Below, piece by piece: positions 8,440 to 16,865 of a DNA stretch of 64,000 nucleotides. The notes below the pieces were generated by a model. It searched no databases. It was given only the letters and a program-made list of their open reading frames with translations, and was not told the origin of the DNA. Every line of letters begins with the position of its first letter. Position 1 is the stretch's first letter. The DNA lies in assembly GCA_023459495.1 (NCBI GenBank), contig JAEWTL010000074.1, forward strand, positions 1 through 64,000, read 5' to 3'. This DNA is from Bacillota bacterium. Its GTDB lineage: Bacteria > Bacillota > Clostridia > Christensenellales > SZUA-584. Made by a program: the position numbers and the translations under genes.

Positions 8440-9951
8440 CTACGCCTGTGCGGCTTCGCTTTCTTCCACCGGACTTACGGCCTGCCCGCCAAACACGGAT
8501 ATGATGTGGGCTTCGTCAAACTTCTTGGTCAACAGGCTGACTACGGGCGTCACGATCAGCGACAAGAGCATTGCGATGGAGCCAACCGCCGGAGGACTCA
8601 GCCACGCGGGGAGAATGCCGCCGATGGAGCCCAGCACCATGAGCGGAATGACGATGGCAAGGCCGGTGATGACGCCTGCCCATGCGCCTGCTTTGGTCAT
8701 GCCCTTCCACCGCACGCCCAGTAGGAACGGCGCAAGGAAACAGCCGGAGAGCGCGCCCCACGAATACGACATCAGCGTGACGATGGCGGCGGGCTGCAGC
8801 AGCGCAATCATCAGCGAAATGAGCACAAATACCGCACACAGGGAGCGCATCCAGCCCATTACGCCTTTATCACTCATCTTAGGCCTAGCCACGCCCTTGA
8901 TCAGGTCCATTGAGATGGACGAGGAGGACACGAGCACCAGAGAGGAGAGTGTGGACATCGAAGCCGCCAGCAGCAGCACGAGAATGAGGCCGAGCAGCGT
9001 AGGCGAGAGCGCCGCCCCCAGCACCGCGGGCATCACCTTGTCGAGGTTGTCCGGCGCCTCGGTGAGGTAGAGCCGTCCGAACGTACCCACAAAGTATGCG
9101 CTGCCACCGATCAGCAGGGCAAACAGCGTGGAGATGATGGTGCCGCGGCCAATCGCTTTTTCATCGCGGATCGCGTAGAACTTGTGCACCATCTGCGGCA
9201 TGCCCCATGTGCCCAGGCTCGTCAGCAGGATCAGCGACACGAGCAGGACCGCGCCTTTGGCAGAACCGAAGGGCGATGCAAGCGCGGGGTCGATCTCGGC
9301 GATCTTGGAAAGCCCTGCCGACAGACCGCCCACCGCATCGTTGTTGACTACGGAGACGACCATCAGCACCACGCCAATGATCATCACAAGGCCCTGGAAG
9401 AAGTCATTGAGCGCCGCGGCGATATAGCCGCCCGCGAGCAGGTAGATAGCGGTCAGCACCGCCATACCGATCATGCAGTATTCATACGGCACCTTGAATA
9501 CGCTTTCAAAGAAATAGCCGAGGCCTTGATACACGCTCGCGCAGTAGGGCGCAAGAAACACGAAGATGATCACCGCCGCAGTGATCTTCATGTTCTTGGA
9601 TTTATATCGTTTAAAAAAGAAGTCGGGCATTGTGGAAGCATCCAGCCGGTGCGTGATGGCACGCGTGGGCTTAGCGAGCAGCTTCCAGACGAGGAATGTG
9701 CCGATCAGCGCGTTGGCGATGCCGATCCATGTGGCGGAAAGCCCCAGGTTCCAGCCGTATTTGCCGGCATAGCCCATGAAAATAACAGCTGAAAAATACG
9801 TTGTGCCGAAGGCGAACGCCGTCATCCAGGCGCCCATTTTGCGGCCGCCTAAAAAGAAGTCGTTGACGGTTTTGGCTTTGCGCCGTGAAACGAACCCGAT
9901 GACTAAAAGAATGGCGACATAAAGACAGAGAATGATGATTTGAGCAACCAT
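8440..9951 (-). CDS. Sodium:solute symporter (SSS family)
   Basis: A 503-residue integral membrane protein with about 13 helices, the normal SSS size and LeuT-like layout. The N-terminal FFLGGRKMGAW and FAFGTTYFSA motifs and the LLAASMSTLSSL stretch around residue 330 contain residues that build the Na+ sites. It would import an organic solute with sodium; relatives carry pantothenate, proline or carboxylates. It ends in a short acidic tail. No neighbouring catabolic gene identifies the substrate. Start ATG at 9951 has AAGGAAGGTAGC upstream. Confidence 0.85.
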   Translation of the reverse strand: MVAQIIILCLYVAILLVIGFVSRRKAKTVNDFFLGGRKMGAWMTAFAFGTTYFSAVIFMGYAGKYGWNLGLSATWIGIANALIGTFLVWKLLAKPTRAITHRLDASTMPDFFFKRYKSKNMKITAAVIIFVFLAPYCASVYQGLGYFFESVFKVPYEYCMIGMAVLTAIYLLAGGYIAAALNDFFQGLVMIIGVVLMVVSVVNNDAVGGLSAGLSKIAEIDPALASPFGSAKGAVLLVSLILLTSLGTWGMPQMVHKFYAIRDEKAIGRGTIISTLFALLIGGSAYFVGTFGRLYLTEAPDNLDKVMPAVLGAALSPTLLGLILVLLLAASMSTLSSLVLVSSSSISMDLIKGVARPKMSDKGVMGWMRSLCAVFVLISLMIALLQPAAIVTLMSYSWGALSGCFLAPFLLGVRWKGMTKAGAWAGVITGLAIVIPLMVLGSIGGILPAWLSPPAVGSIAMLLSLIVTPVVSLLTKKFDEAHIISVFGGQAVSPVEESEAAQA

Positions 9952-10087
9952 AGCTACCTTCCTTCCATACTACAAAAAAATGAAAATAAAAAAGACCTTC
10001 CATACTGCTTTCCTACATCCATGATATTACATCAGCTTAGGGACGGATGCAAGTGCAATTTATGTGAATATACACGCAAGGTAGCTG

Positions 10088-10753
10088 CTATTCGGAGTAA
10101 TCAGCGCCGCCTTTTTGCAATAATGAGGCGGGGTCTGTCACCGTATAGCCCTTTGCGGCCTTCTCCAGCACGCCCTGGCGGCACAGGTTGTCCAGCGTAC
10201 GCAGCAGATGCCGGTAGCTGGTGCCCAGCAGCTCGGAAACCTCCGTCAGCTTCTCTACAAAACGGCTGCTTTCGCTGGTCATGGAAATGTAGGCGCACAA
10301 CCGCTGCTCCAACGGCTGCAGAATCGCAGCTGCACTGTTTTGTGTGCTGCGCAGAAACTTCGCGGCCAGCGCGCCGTTCATTGCATTCAAAAAAGCAGGG
10401 TTGTTTTTAAGCACCGTCTGATAGCGGGTGAGCGGAATGCAGATGCAAGCGACGTCCGTAATGGCCTGTACGCTGGTGGAAGCAATCTCTCTGCCGGTGG
10501 CAAACTCCACCTCGCCCAAAATGCCACCGCCCGAATAAAAGCAAAACAGCAGCGATTTGCCGTCCGGTGATGTCACAAAGACCTTCATCCGTCCGGAGAT
10601 GATCAGCAGAATGTAACCGCTTGCATGTCCCTGCCGGAAAAGGTATTCGTTTCGCTTGAACCGCAGCACCGACAAACCGCCCGAGTCGATGTCCGCAAGG
10701 CCGAATGCCGCCAGCACGCTTTGATGCTCCGGACGCAATGCTTCTTTGATCAT
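10088..10753 (-). CDS. Crp/Fnr family transcriptional regulator
   Basis: 221 residues from ATG 10753, chosen because GGAGG lies 7 bases upstream. The N-terminal cyclic-nucleotide-binding fold (about 25-140) includes GGILGEVEFATG. The C-terminal winged helix (about 165-205) contains a helix-turn-helix with SELLGTSYRHLLRTLDNL. No N-terminal cysteine cluster is present, so it is not an Fe-S Fnr. It diverges from a DMT transporter, with a palindrome over its own promoter, suggesting autoregulation. The effector is unknown. Confidence 0.85.
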   Translation of the reverse strand: MIKEALRPEHQSVLAAFGLADIDSGGLSVLRFKRNEYLFRQGHASGYILLIISGRMKVFVTSPDGKSLLFCFYSGGGILGEVEFATGREIASTSVQAITDVACICIPLTRYQTVLKNNPAFLNAMNGALAAKFLRSTQNSAAAILQPLEQRLCAYISMTSESSRFVEKLTEVSELLGTSYRHLLRTLDNLCRQGVLEKAAKGYTVTDPASLLQKGGADYSE

Positions 10754-10773
10754 GGTTGTACCTCCACAAAAAA

Positions 10774-10802
10774 GTATGACATATGTCATATACTTGCGTC
10801 AA
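10774..10802 (-). promoter_or_regulatory. Promoter and palindromic operator of the Crp/Fnr gene
   Basis: On the minus strand TTGACG (10802-10797), a 17-base spacer and TCATAC (10779-10774). The perfect 16-bp palindrome TATGACATATGTCATA at 10775-10790 fills the spacer and covers the -10. It has the symmetry expected of a Crp/Fnr-family site and could also control the divergent transporter. Confidence 0.6.
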
Positions 10803-10838
10803 TCCTTTATGGTATGCTCAAAAACGGGAGGATTTTGC

Positions 10839-11738
10839 ATGCTTCAGGGCTTATCCGTCTTTGCGGGCGTACTCATCGCGGTCATGGTGACCATCAACGG
10901 CGGACTTTCCGACACATACGGCGTTTATTCGGCGACGGTTATCATTCATATTGCCGGTATTTTATTCGTGTCTGTTTTACTGGCTGTCCGACGCAAAAGC
11001 TTAAAGTCCCGCGAAAAGCTGCCGCTCCATTATTATCTGGGCGGCGCGGTGGGCGTGGGCACAGTGGTGTTCAACAACATGGCTTTTGGCCGTATCAGCG
11101 TCACCGCAATTCTGGCGCTGAGCCTGCTGGGATCTGTGCTGTGCTCGCTGGTGGTGGACCAGTACGGCTGGTTCGGCATGACCCGGCACCCCGTCTCCAT
11201 CAAAAAGCTGCCCGGTATCGCCCTGTCCGCATTGGGCATCGCGTGGATGCTCTGGCCGTTCGATATGCGGGTCGTTGTTCCGGTTATCGTTTCGCTGCTG
11301 ACGGGCGTGACCATTGTGGTCTCCCGCTCGCTCAACGCCCGGATGACCTGCAAAACGGGCATGCTGCAAAGCACCTTCTTCAACTACGCCGTCGGCCTTA
11401 TCGTATCCGCTGTCATTCTACTGATTTTTGGGCAGCGTGAACCCATCATGGCCGGTTTTGAATTCTCTCCTCGCGTCTGGATCTATACCGGCGGCATGCT
11501 CGGCGCGTGTATCGTCACGCTGTTCAACGCCGTGTCGGTCAAGCTGTCCTCGTTTTATGTTTCACTGCTGTCCTTTGTGGGCCAGATATTTGCCGGGGTC
11601 GCGCTGGACGCGCTGCTGACCGGAGCCTTCTCTCTGCCGAACCTGATCGGCGGCATGCTGGTGACCGCAGGGCTGGCACAAAATCTGTGGGTGGATCGAA
11701 AAGTCAATGCTCCATCCTGCCCCAGTGAAGGCGCATAG
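10839..11738 (+). CDS. DMT superfamily transporter (YdcZ/DUF606 type, tandem)
   Basis: 299 residues from ATG 10839 with GGGAGG upstream. Ten hydrophobic helices are arranged as two related halves of about 145 residues; each opens with a helix containing small residues and an Asn (MVTINGGLSD in the first, TIVVSRSLNARM in the second). YdcZ-type proteins are usually about 140 residues, so this is the fused two-repeat form. Substrate unknown. It diverges from the Crp/Fnr gene and may be its target. Confidence 0.75.
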   Translation: MLQGLSVFAGVLIAVMVTINGGLSDTYGVYSATVIIHIAGILFVSVLLAVRRKSLKSREKLPLHYYLGGAVGVGTVVFNNMAFGRISVTAILALSLLGSVLCSLVVDQYGWFGMTRHPVSIKKLPGIALSALGIAWMLWPFDMRVVVPVIVSLLTGVTIVVSRSLNARMTCKTGMLQSTFFNYAVGLIVSAVILLIFGQREPIMAGFEFSPRVWIYTGGMLGACIVTLFNAVSVKLSSFYVSLLSFVGQIFAGVALDALLTGAFSLPNLIGGMLVTAGLAQNLWVDRKVNAPSCPSEGA

Positions 11739-11800
11739 CAGAGCCCCCTATAGCACTTCAATATTTAAGCACCTATATTAATTCCAAATATAAATCCATA

Positions 11801-11876
11801 TTGACAAATCTTCATTACCAAGGCATAATAACTGCATTATAAAACATAACGATGTTATGAAAAACAACACCGTTAT
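11801..11876 (+). promoter_or_regulatory. Promoter and TetR operator of the flavin redox operon
   Basis: TTGACA at 11801-11806, a 17-base spacer and CATAAT at 11824-11829. An inverted repeat follows: ATAACGATGTT at 11846-11856 and AACACCGTTAT at 11866-11876 (10 of 11 positions match), just past the expected transcription start, as for a TetR repressor acting on its own operon. Confidence 0.7.
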
Positions 11877-11891
11877 AAGCAGGAGAAAGCT

Positions 11892-12476
11892 TTGGCAAGG
11901 GAAGACCAGAAGATGCGCAGCGACAGCGTCCGTCAGGCAATCATCGATACGGCGCTGGAAATTGGTTTGGAGGAGGGCTTTGAAGCCATCTCCGTCCGTA
12001 AGATCATCCGCCGTATGAATTACTCCACCGGCGTGGTGTATCACCACTTCAAAGACAAACAGGAGATCATCGATGCCATCGAGGACTCGGAGACAAAGAA
12101 GTTTTACGGCGAGATATCGCGGCTGGTGGACAGCGCTGCCGACATCGTGGAAAACATGATCACGGTGTTCCGGCACGCAACGCAGCTGGCGCTCGACGAG
12201 CCGGAGAAATATAACCTCATCGTGCTGCACAAATACAGTCGGCGCAAGCCTAGCATGTCGCCGTGGATGGCGCATATCAGCGAAAGCCTCAAACGGGATA
12301 TGGAGGCCGGACGCCTGCGGAAGCTGGACCCAAAAAAAGCCGCGTTCTCCATCTGGAGTTCATTTTTGGGCTTCAATCTCATGATCTCCCGTATGGAGGG
12401 AATTACAGCAGAACAGGCGCAGGCCCTGTTCGACGTACAGACAGAAATTATTTTTAAAGGAGTTATAAAATCATGA
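11892..12476 (+). CDS. TetR/AcrR family repressor
   Basis: 194 residues from TTG 11892, which has AGGAG nine bases upstream. The helix-turn-helix is at about residues 34-53 (ISVRKIIRRMNYSTGVVYHHF), followed by the usual FKDKQEII. The C-terminal half is the ligand/dimer domain. It is the first gene of an operon with flavodoxin, FMN-binding and flavin reductase-like genes; its stop overlaps the next start (ATGA), so it likely represses them until a redox-active ligand binds. Confidence 0.88.
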   Translation: MAREDQKMRSDSVRQAIIDTALEIGLEEGFEAISVRKIIRRMNYSTGVVYHHFKDKQEIIDAIEDSETKKFYGEISRLVDSAADIVENMITVFRHATQLALDEPEKYNLIVLHKYSRRKPSMSPWMAHISESLKRDMEAGRLRKLDPKKAAFSIWSSFLGFNLMISRMEGITAEQAQALFDVQTEIIFKGVIKS

Positions 12477-12895
12477 AAAGGATCAGCGTAGTCTACGCGA
12501 CCAAAACGAAGCATTCCAAAAAGATTGCGGAGGCGGTGTCCGCCGCGCTGGGCGTGCCTGCGCAGAACGTCGCGGGTCTGCCCAAAATCGGAGAAACCGA
12601 CCTGCTGTTCATCGTGGGTGGCCTCTATGGCAATGAGAGCATGCCGGAGATGCTGGATTTCGTATCAGGGCTGGAGCACGGAACGATTAAAAATGCGGCG
12701 CTCATGACCAGCAGCCTTGCCAACGTGAAAGGACAGGACAGCGTCCGCAGCCGGCTGCAGGGCAAGGGCATTCCCGTGATAGACGAATTCCGCTGTGTGG
12801 GAAGCTTGTTGTTCTTGCGTGCAGGACGTCCCAATAAGGCGGAAGTGCAGCAGGCGGTGGACTTTGCCGCGCGCCTCGCCAAAGCGGAGGCCTGA
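12473..12895 (+). CDS. Flavodoxin-like protein
   Basis: 140 residues with a flavodoxin fold. The FMN phosphate loop is YATKTKHSKKIA (residues 8-19), in the place of the usual T-x-T-G-N-T. A GGLYGNESMPEM segment near residue 49 matches the second FMN loop. It overlaps the TetR gene by 4 bp and is followed 3 bp later by the FMN-binding gene. It may carry electrons to that membrane-anchored partner. Confidence 0.75.
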   Translation: MKRISVVYATKTKHSKKIAEAVSAALGVPAQNVAGLPKIGETDLLFIVGGLYGNESMPEMLDFVSGLEHGTIKNAALMTSSLANVKGQDSVRSRLQGKGIPVIDEFRCVGSLLFLRAGRPNKAEVQQAVDFAARLAKAEA

Positions 12896-12898
12896 GCC

Positions 12899-13306
12899 AT
12901 GAAGAAAGCCCTGGTCATCATCGGAAGCATTGTGGGCGCAATCGTGGTTCTCGGCGTCGTCATGTTCCTGCTGATGTCCCACTCCGCCAGCGCAGGGTTA
13001 CAGTCGCTGGTGTATGAGGATGTGGACATGAGCCAGGCCACGGATGGCACCTTTGAGGGCCAGGCGGACGCCGGAATGGTGAGCGTGAAGGTCGCGGTCA
13101 CCGTCAAGAACCATGCGATCACCGGAATTGAAATTATGGAGCATAGCAACGGCAGAGGTGCAGCAGCAGAGGCCATCACGCAGGACATGGTGGCAGCGAA
13201 CAGCTATGACGTGGACGTTATCAGCGGCGCCACCATATCGAGCGAAACGTTCAGAAGCGCAGTCAGCAAGGCGCTTAAAGCCAGCTGCGAGAATTCAGCG
13301 TCATAA
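12899..13306 (+). CDS. Membrane-anchored FMN-binding domain protein (covalent flavin)
   Basis: 135 residues. One N-terminal helix (about 4-27) anchors an extracellular FMN_bind domain. The flavinylation motif is SGATISS, with Thr112 the expected site of phosphoester-linked FMN added by ApbE. No apbE gene is in the window. In anaerobes such proteins pass electrons across the membrane, for example to extracellular acceptors. The context of cytoplasmic flavoproteins in the same operon fits that. Confidence 0.85.
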   Translation: MKKALVIIGSIVGAIVVLGVVMFLLMSHSASAGLQSLVYEDVDMSQATDGTFEGQADAGMVSVKVAVTVKNHAITGIEIMEHSNGRGAAAEAITQDMVAANSYDVDVISGATISSETFRSAVSKALKASCENSAS

Positions 13307-13324
13307 GGCACCGGGGAGGCAGCT

Positions 13325-13858
13325 ATGATCACCATTATTGCGGATGAGGGAAAAGCAAATATCGGATACGGGCTGCATCAGGCGCTGGTGTCGCAGGGCA
13401 AACAGGCGGAATACGTATCGCTGGAGAACATACAGGTGAAACCCTGCATCAACTGCGGCGGCTGCACCTGCAAAACCTACGGCCGCTGCGTCACCCGCGA
13501 CCACGGGGACCTCATCTATCCAAAAATCGTCCGGACCGACGTGTTGGTGCTCGTTACGCCGGTAGTATTCGGCAGCTATTCGTTTAAGCTGAAACGCATA
13601 CTGGATAAATTCGGCTTGTTCATGGACCGTCATTACTTTTTGACGAACGGCGAACTGACAAAGGGCGGTATGCCGGACAGAACGTTTAAATGTTTCGCCG
13701 TAGGCGTCACTGAAGATGCTGCCGAGGCAGAAGCGTTCAAAAAACTGTTTCAGGAACTGCTGATCATCACGCGGGGGGCGGGAAAGGCATTTATTACGAA
13801 CGGCGTAATAAAAGACGAGCTGCAAAATGACATACTTTCGGAGGTGGCGCGTGCATGA
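13325..13858 (+). CDS. Flavodoxin-family NAD(P)H-dependent reductase with Cys cluster
   Basis: 177 residues resembling the FMN-reductase/flavodoxin family. The cysteine-rich CINCGGCTCKTYGRC (residues 40-54) follows the first beta-alpha unit, as in iron-sulfur flavoproteins and their relatives, though the spacing is not the classical ISF CX2CX2CX4-7C exactly. The N-terminal FMN loop is weak. It starts 18 bp after the FMN-binding gene and its stop overlaps the next gene. Confidence 0.65.
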   Translation: MITIIADEGKANIGYGLHQALVSQGKQAEYVSLENIQVKPCINCGGCTCKTYGRCVTRDHGDLIYPKIVRTDVLVLVTPVVFGSYSFKLKRILDKFGLFMDRHYFLTNGELTKGGMPDRTFKCFAVGVTEDAAEAEAFKKLFQELLIITRGAGKAFITNGVIKDELQNDILSEVARA

Positions 13859-14502
13859 AACGGGTATTGCTGATCAACCTGAGTCCCCGCCGGGAGGGCA
13901 CCAGCGTTACATTGCTGAATGCCTGCAAAGAATATCTGGACGCAAAAGGCCATCACTGCAGCACGATGAATCTTTATCCTAACCTGAAGGATACTGCCGC
14001 GCTGTTTGAGGCTGTTACCGGGGCGGATGCGCTGGTCTTCAGCGGTCCCTGCTACATCAATACCTACCCGGCGGATGCGATCTGGCTGCTGCAGGAGCTG
14101 GCCGCGCGCCCGGAGCTGCTGCACGGTCAAACCGTGTACGGCATGATTCAGGGTGGCATGCCCTATGCCCATACCCACGCGTCCGGCCTTACCATGCTCG
14201 AGCTGTTCTGCCGGAAAACCGGACTACAGTATAATGGCGGATTTGTAATGGGACTTGGCGCGATGCTGAACGGACAGCCTTTAAGCAAGCTGTTCAACGC
14301 CAAATCGGTAATTCGCCAGCTGAACGTATTCTTCGGCCACGTAGATAAGGGCGAGGCATCGCCGCCCGCGGTTTACGAGGCGGCAACGCTTAAATTACCG
14401 GCTCTGATATACCGGGTGATGGCGAAGATGATGAACCGGATACAGGATAAGGACCTGAAATCGCGTGGCATCGACATCCATCAGCCCAGCCCGTATCTTT
14501 AA
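13855..14502 (+). CDS. NAD(P)H-dependent oxidoreductase / flavodoxin-fold protein
   Basis: 215 residues. The N-terminal INLSPRREGTSVTLLNA is the standard FMN-phosphate loop of NADPH-dependent FMN reductases, and FSGPCYINTYPAD is the second FMN loop. The start overlaps the upstream stop (ATGA), ending a five-gene TetR-flavin operon. Probably a quinone, flavin or nitro-reductase; substrate unknown. Confidence 0.75.
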   Translation: MKRVLLINLSPRREGTSVTLLNACKEYLDAKGHHCSTMNLYPNLKDTAALFEAVTGADALVFSGPCYINTYPADAIWLLQELAARPELLHGQTVYGMIQGGMPYAHTHASGLTMLELFCRKTGLQYNGGFVMGLGAMLNGQPLSKLFNAKSVIRQLNVFFGHVDKGEASPPAVYEAATLKLPALIYRVMAKMMNRIQDKDLKSRGIDIHQPSPYL

Positions 14503-14511
14503 GCGGAGCTG

Positions 14512-15330
14512 CTATATCGATTGCGCTTCCGGTATATAGAGCGGCGGCATCTCCACGCCGTGCAGCATCTTTTGGATGGCGTCGATATGCTGCCGGGCTT
14601 CCTCCTCGCCAATTTTGAGCATGCTTTCAATGCTTTTCATCTGATAACGCTTGTAGCTGTCCAGCTGGGGCCGGAGAATCACATCCGCGTACTGCTCGCA
14701 GATCTGACTGTTGATGTTGATACTCATGTTGTACGCGGCCAGAAACACGTCCAGCCGCTTTAGGCTCTGGGTGCCGCGGCTGCGTTCCGCGTTTAAGTTG
14801 ATGCCGACCACCTTCTCCGCGCCCATGTCACGCACCGTCTCGGTGGGAATACTGCGCAGCGTGCCGCCGTCTATGTAAGTTTTATGGCCGATTCGCACCG
14901 GTTGGAACACCCCCGGCACGGCGCAGCTGGCGGAGAGCGCCTTGGATACGCTGCCACGGCCGAGCGTTTCAAGCGTGCCACGCTCCAGATCCACCGCGAC
15001 CGCGCAGAACGGCTTCTTCAAATCTCCAAAAGTTTTGTCCTTCAGGAAACAGTCGGCCAGCTGTTCGATGATCTCGCTGCTCATATAGGAGAATATCGGC
15101 TTTTTGGGGATCACGTTCTTTTCGCGGATGTTCAGTGAAAAGTCGTACAGCTCCTGCCACGGTATGCCTGCGGCGTAGAGCGCTCCGGCGATTGCGCCTG
15201 CGGAATTGCCCGCCACATAGTCAAAGTTGATATGGTTTTCCTGAAACACCCGGATCGCTCCGATATGCGCGAAGCCGCGCGTGCCGCCGCCGCCGAATGC
15301 GATGCCGCTTTTTGGATGCCTTGCTTTCAT
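14512..15330 (-). CDS. Patatin-like phospholipase
   Basis: 272 residues of the RssA/YchK type. The oxyanion loop is GGGGTRG (13-19), the nucleophile motif GNSAG (about 41-45), and the Asp of the Ser-Asp dyad lies in DGGTLRS (about 151-157). It would hydrolyse acyl ester bonds of lipids. No signal peptide is seen, so it acts inside the cell. It converges on the flavin operon and has no evident partner. Confidence 0.88.
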   Translation of the reverse strand: MKARHPKSGIAFGGGGTRGFAHIGAIRVFQENHINFDYVAGNSAGAIAGALYAAGIPWQELYDFSLNIREKNVIPKKPIFSYMSSEIIEQLADCFLKDKTFGDLKKPFCAVAVDLERGTLETLGRGSVSKALSASCAVPGVFQPVRIGHKTYIDGGTLRSIPTETVRDMGAEKVVGINLNAERSRGTQSLKRLDVFLAAYNMSININSQICEQYADVILRPQLDSYKRYQMKSIESMLKIGEEEARQHIDAIQKMLHGVEMPPLYIPEAQSI

Positions 15331-15520
15331 ACGTCCTCCTTAATACGACCACATACTACCAATAACGCACAGCATTGTAAATAAAATAACAGGGAAATTT
15401 ACCTATCATTCTTTATATCTTACGGGAACTTTTCTCAAACGTGCAGCGTCCTATCGAACAAGAGGCAAAAAAGCCCTGCGGCCGGTTTGTGGCGCAGCGG
15501 TTTTCGGTATCGGAGGAGAA

Positions 15521-16750
15521 ATGAAGAAGGTTCTGATTCTGATTTTGATCGTATCGCTGGCGCTTGCGGGCTGCCGAAGCGTTGAGGCAGTGGGCTATGA
15601 GGGGGAACTGGAAGCCCAGCCGATCACAGCGCTGGATGAAAGTTTTGCACGCGGGGTTAACGACTTTGGTTTTGGTACGGCGGCTCTGCTATTCGGCGCG
15701 GATGCCAATTTTGCGGTTTCGCCTGTGAGCATGGAGCTCGCGCTGGCCATGACCCGCTCAGGCGCGGCGGGCGATACGGCGCAGCAGATGAAGGACGCGC
15801 TGGGCTTATCTGCGCTCTCGGACGATCAGATCATCGCGGCCTGCCGCATGCTGATGTGGCGCGCCAACACGGGTGGTATGGAAGCCGCCAACTCCATCTG
15901 GGTCGACGCGGACTACCCGTTCAATGAAGACTTCATCAACACCTGCACGGGCGACTTCATGGCCGACGCGTACCCGCTCACCATCCCCGGCGCGATGGAT
16001 GCCATCAACAAGTGGATCAGCGAGCGTACGCACAAACGGATTGAGAAAATGCTTCAGGAAGAGCCGGATGAGCTGACGAAGCTGGTATTGTGCAACGCGC
16101 TGTATTACCTCGGCGAGTGGGAGCTGCCCTTTGACGCGAACGACAGCTGGGACGACACGTTCCACGCGGCTTCCGGTGATGTGAGCACGCCGTTCATGCA
16201 CAGCGGCTGGTCGGTGCCGTATTACAGCAACAGTGATTTCTCCATGATCTCGCTGAACTTTAAGCGCGCTGCGGGCGAGGGGCAGTACGCAATGGCGCTG
16301 ATGCTGCCTGCGGAAGGTCAGAGCGTTTCGCAATTGCTGAACAGTTTGGACGGCGACAGCTTCGCCGCGGCGCTCTCCGCGATGAAAGAGCAGAAGGTAA
16401 ACATATCGCTGCCCAAGTTTGAGTATATGTATTCCGCCTCGCTGGTGGATACGCTCTCTGCCATGGGTATGACGGATGCTTTCAATCCTGACATGGCTGA
16501 CTTTTCGGGCATGACGGACGGCGGCGAGCCCCTGTATATCTCCGCAGTGCTGCATAAGTGCTACATCCGCGTGGATGAACTGGGCGCGGAAGCCGCGGCG
16601 GCCACAGTAGTCAGCATGGAAACCGGTGCGGCGGTCATTGACCAGCCCATCGTGTTCGATGCCGACCGCCCGTTCGTATACGCCATCTACTCCGTGGAGG
16701 ATGGCACAATCGCATTCCTCGGCGCAGTGAACAATCCGACGCAAGGATAA
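15521..16750 (+). CDS. Serpin family protease inhibitor, lipoprotein
   Basis: 409 residues. A lipoprotein signal peptide ends in LALAGC with Cys18 to be lipidated. The serpin domain fills the rest: FAVSPVSMELALAM near 70, KLVLCNALYYLGEW near 190, the hinge AEAAAATVV near 358, and the C-terminal DRPFVYAIYSVEDGTIAFLG. The alanine-rich hinge is that of an inhibitory serpin. The reactive loop reads VSMETGAAVIDQPIVF, so the P1 residue is not obvious. Surface serpins are thought to block host or competitor serine proteases. Confidence 0.92.
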   Translation: MKKVLILILIVSLALAGCRSVEAVGYEGELEAQPITALDESFARGVNDFGFGTAALLFGADANFAVSPVSMELALAMTRSGAAGDTAQQMKDALGLSALSDDQIIAACRMLMWRANTGGMEAANSIWVDADYPFNEDFINTCTGDFMADAYPLTIPGAMDAINKWISERTHKRIEKMLQEEPDELTKLVLCNALYYLGEWELPFDANDSWDDTFHAASGDVSTPFMHSGWSVPYYSNSDFSMISLNFKRAAGEGQYAMALMLPAEGQSVSQLLNSLDGDSFAAALSAMKEQKVNISLPKFEYMYSASLVDTLSAMGMTDAFNPDMADFSGMTDGGEPLYISAVLHKCYIRVDELGAEAAAATVVSMETGAAVIDQPIVFDADRPFVYAIYSVEDGTIAFLGAVNNPTQG

Positions 16751-16821
16751 CAAGTTTGGCAGGGCGCAATGCGCACCGCGTCCGGCCACGCTCCCATATA
16801 CACCCGAAACCACCCCAAACG

Positions 16822-16851
16822 AAAGGGACAGGCTGCACACCTGTCCCTTTT
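16822..16851. terminator. Bidirectional terminator between serpin and dnaB
   Basis: An 11-bp stem AAAGGGACAGG / CCTGTCCCTTT with a 7-base loop; T-rich on the plus strand and preceded by A on the other, so it can serve both converging genes. Confidence 0.75.
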
Positions 16852-16865
16852 GAGTACTTGTCCGT

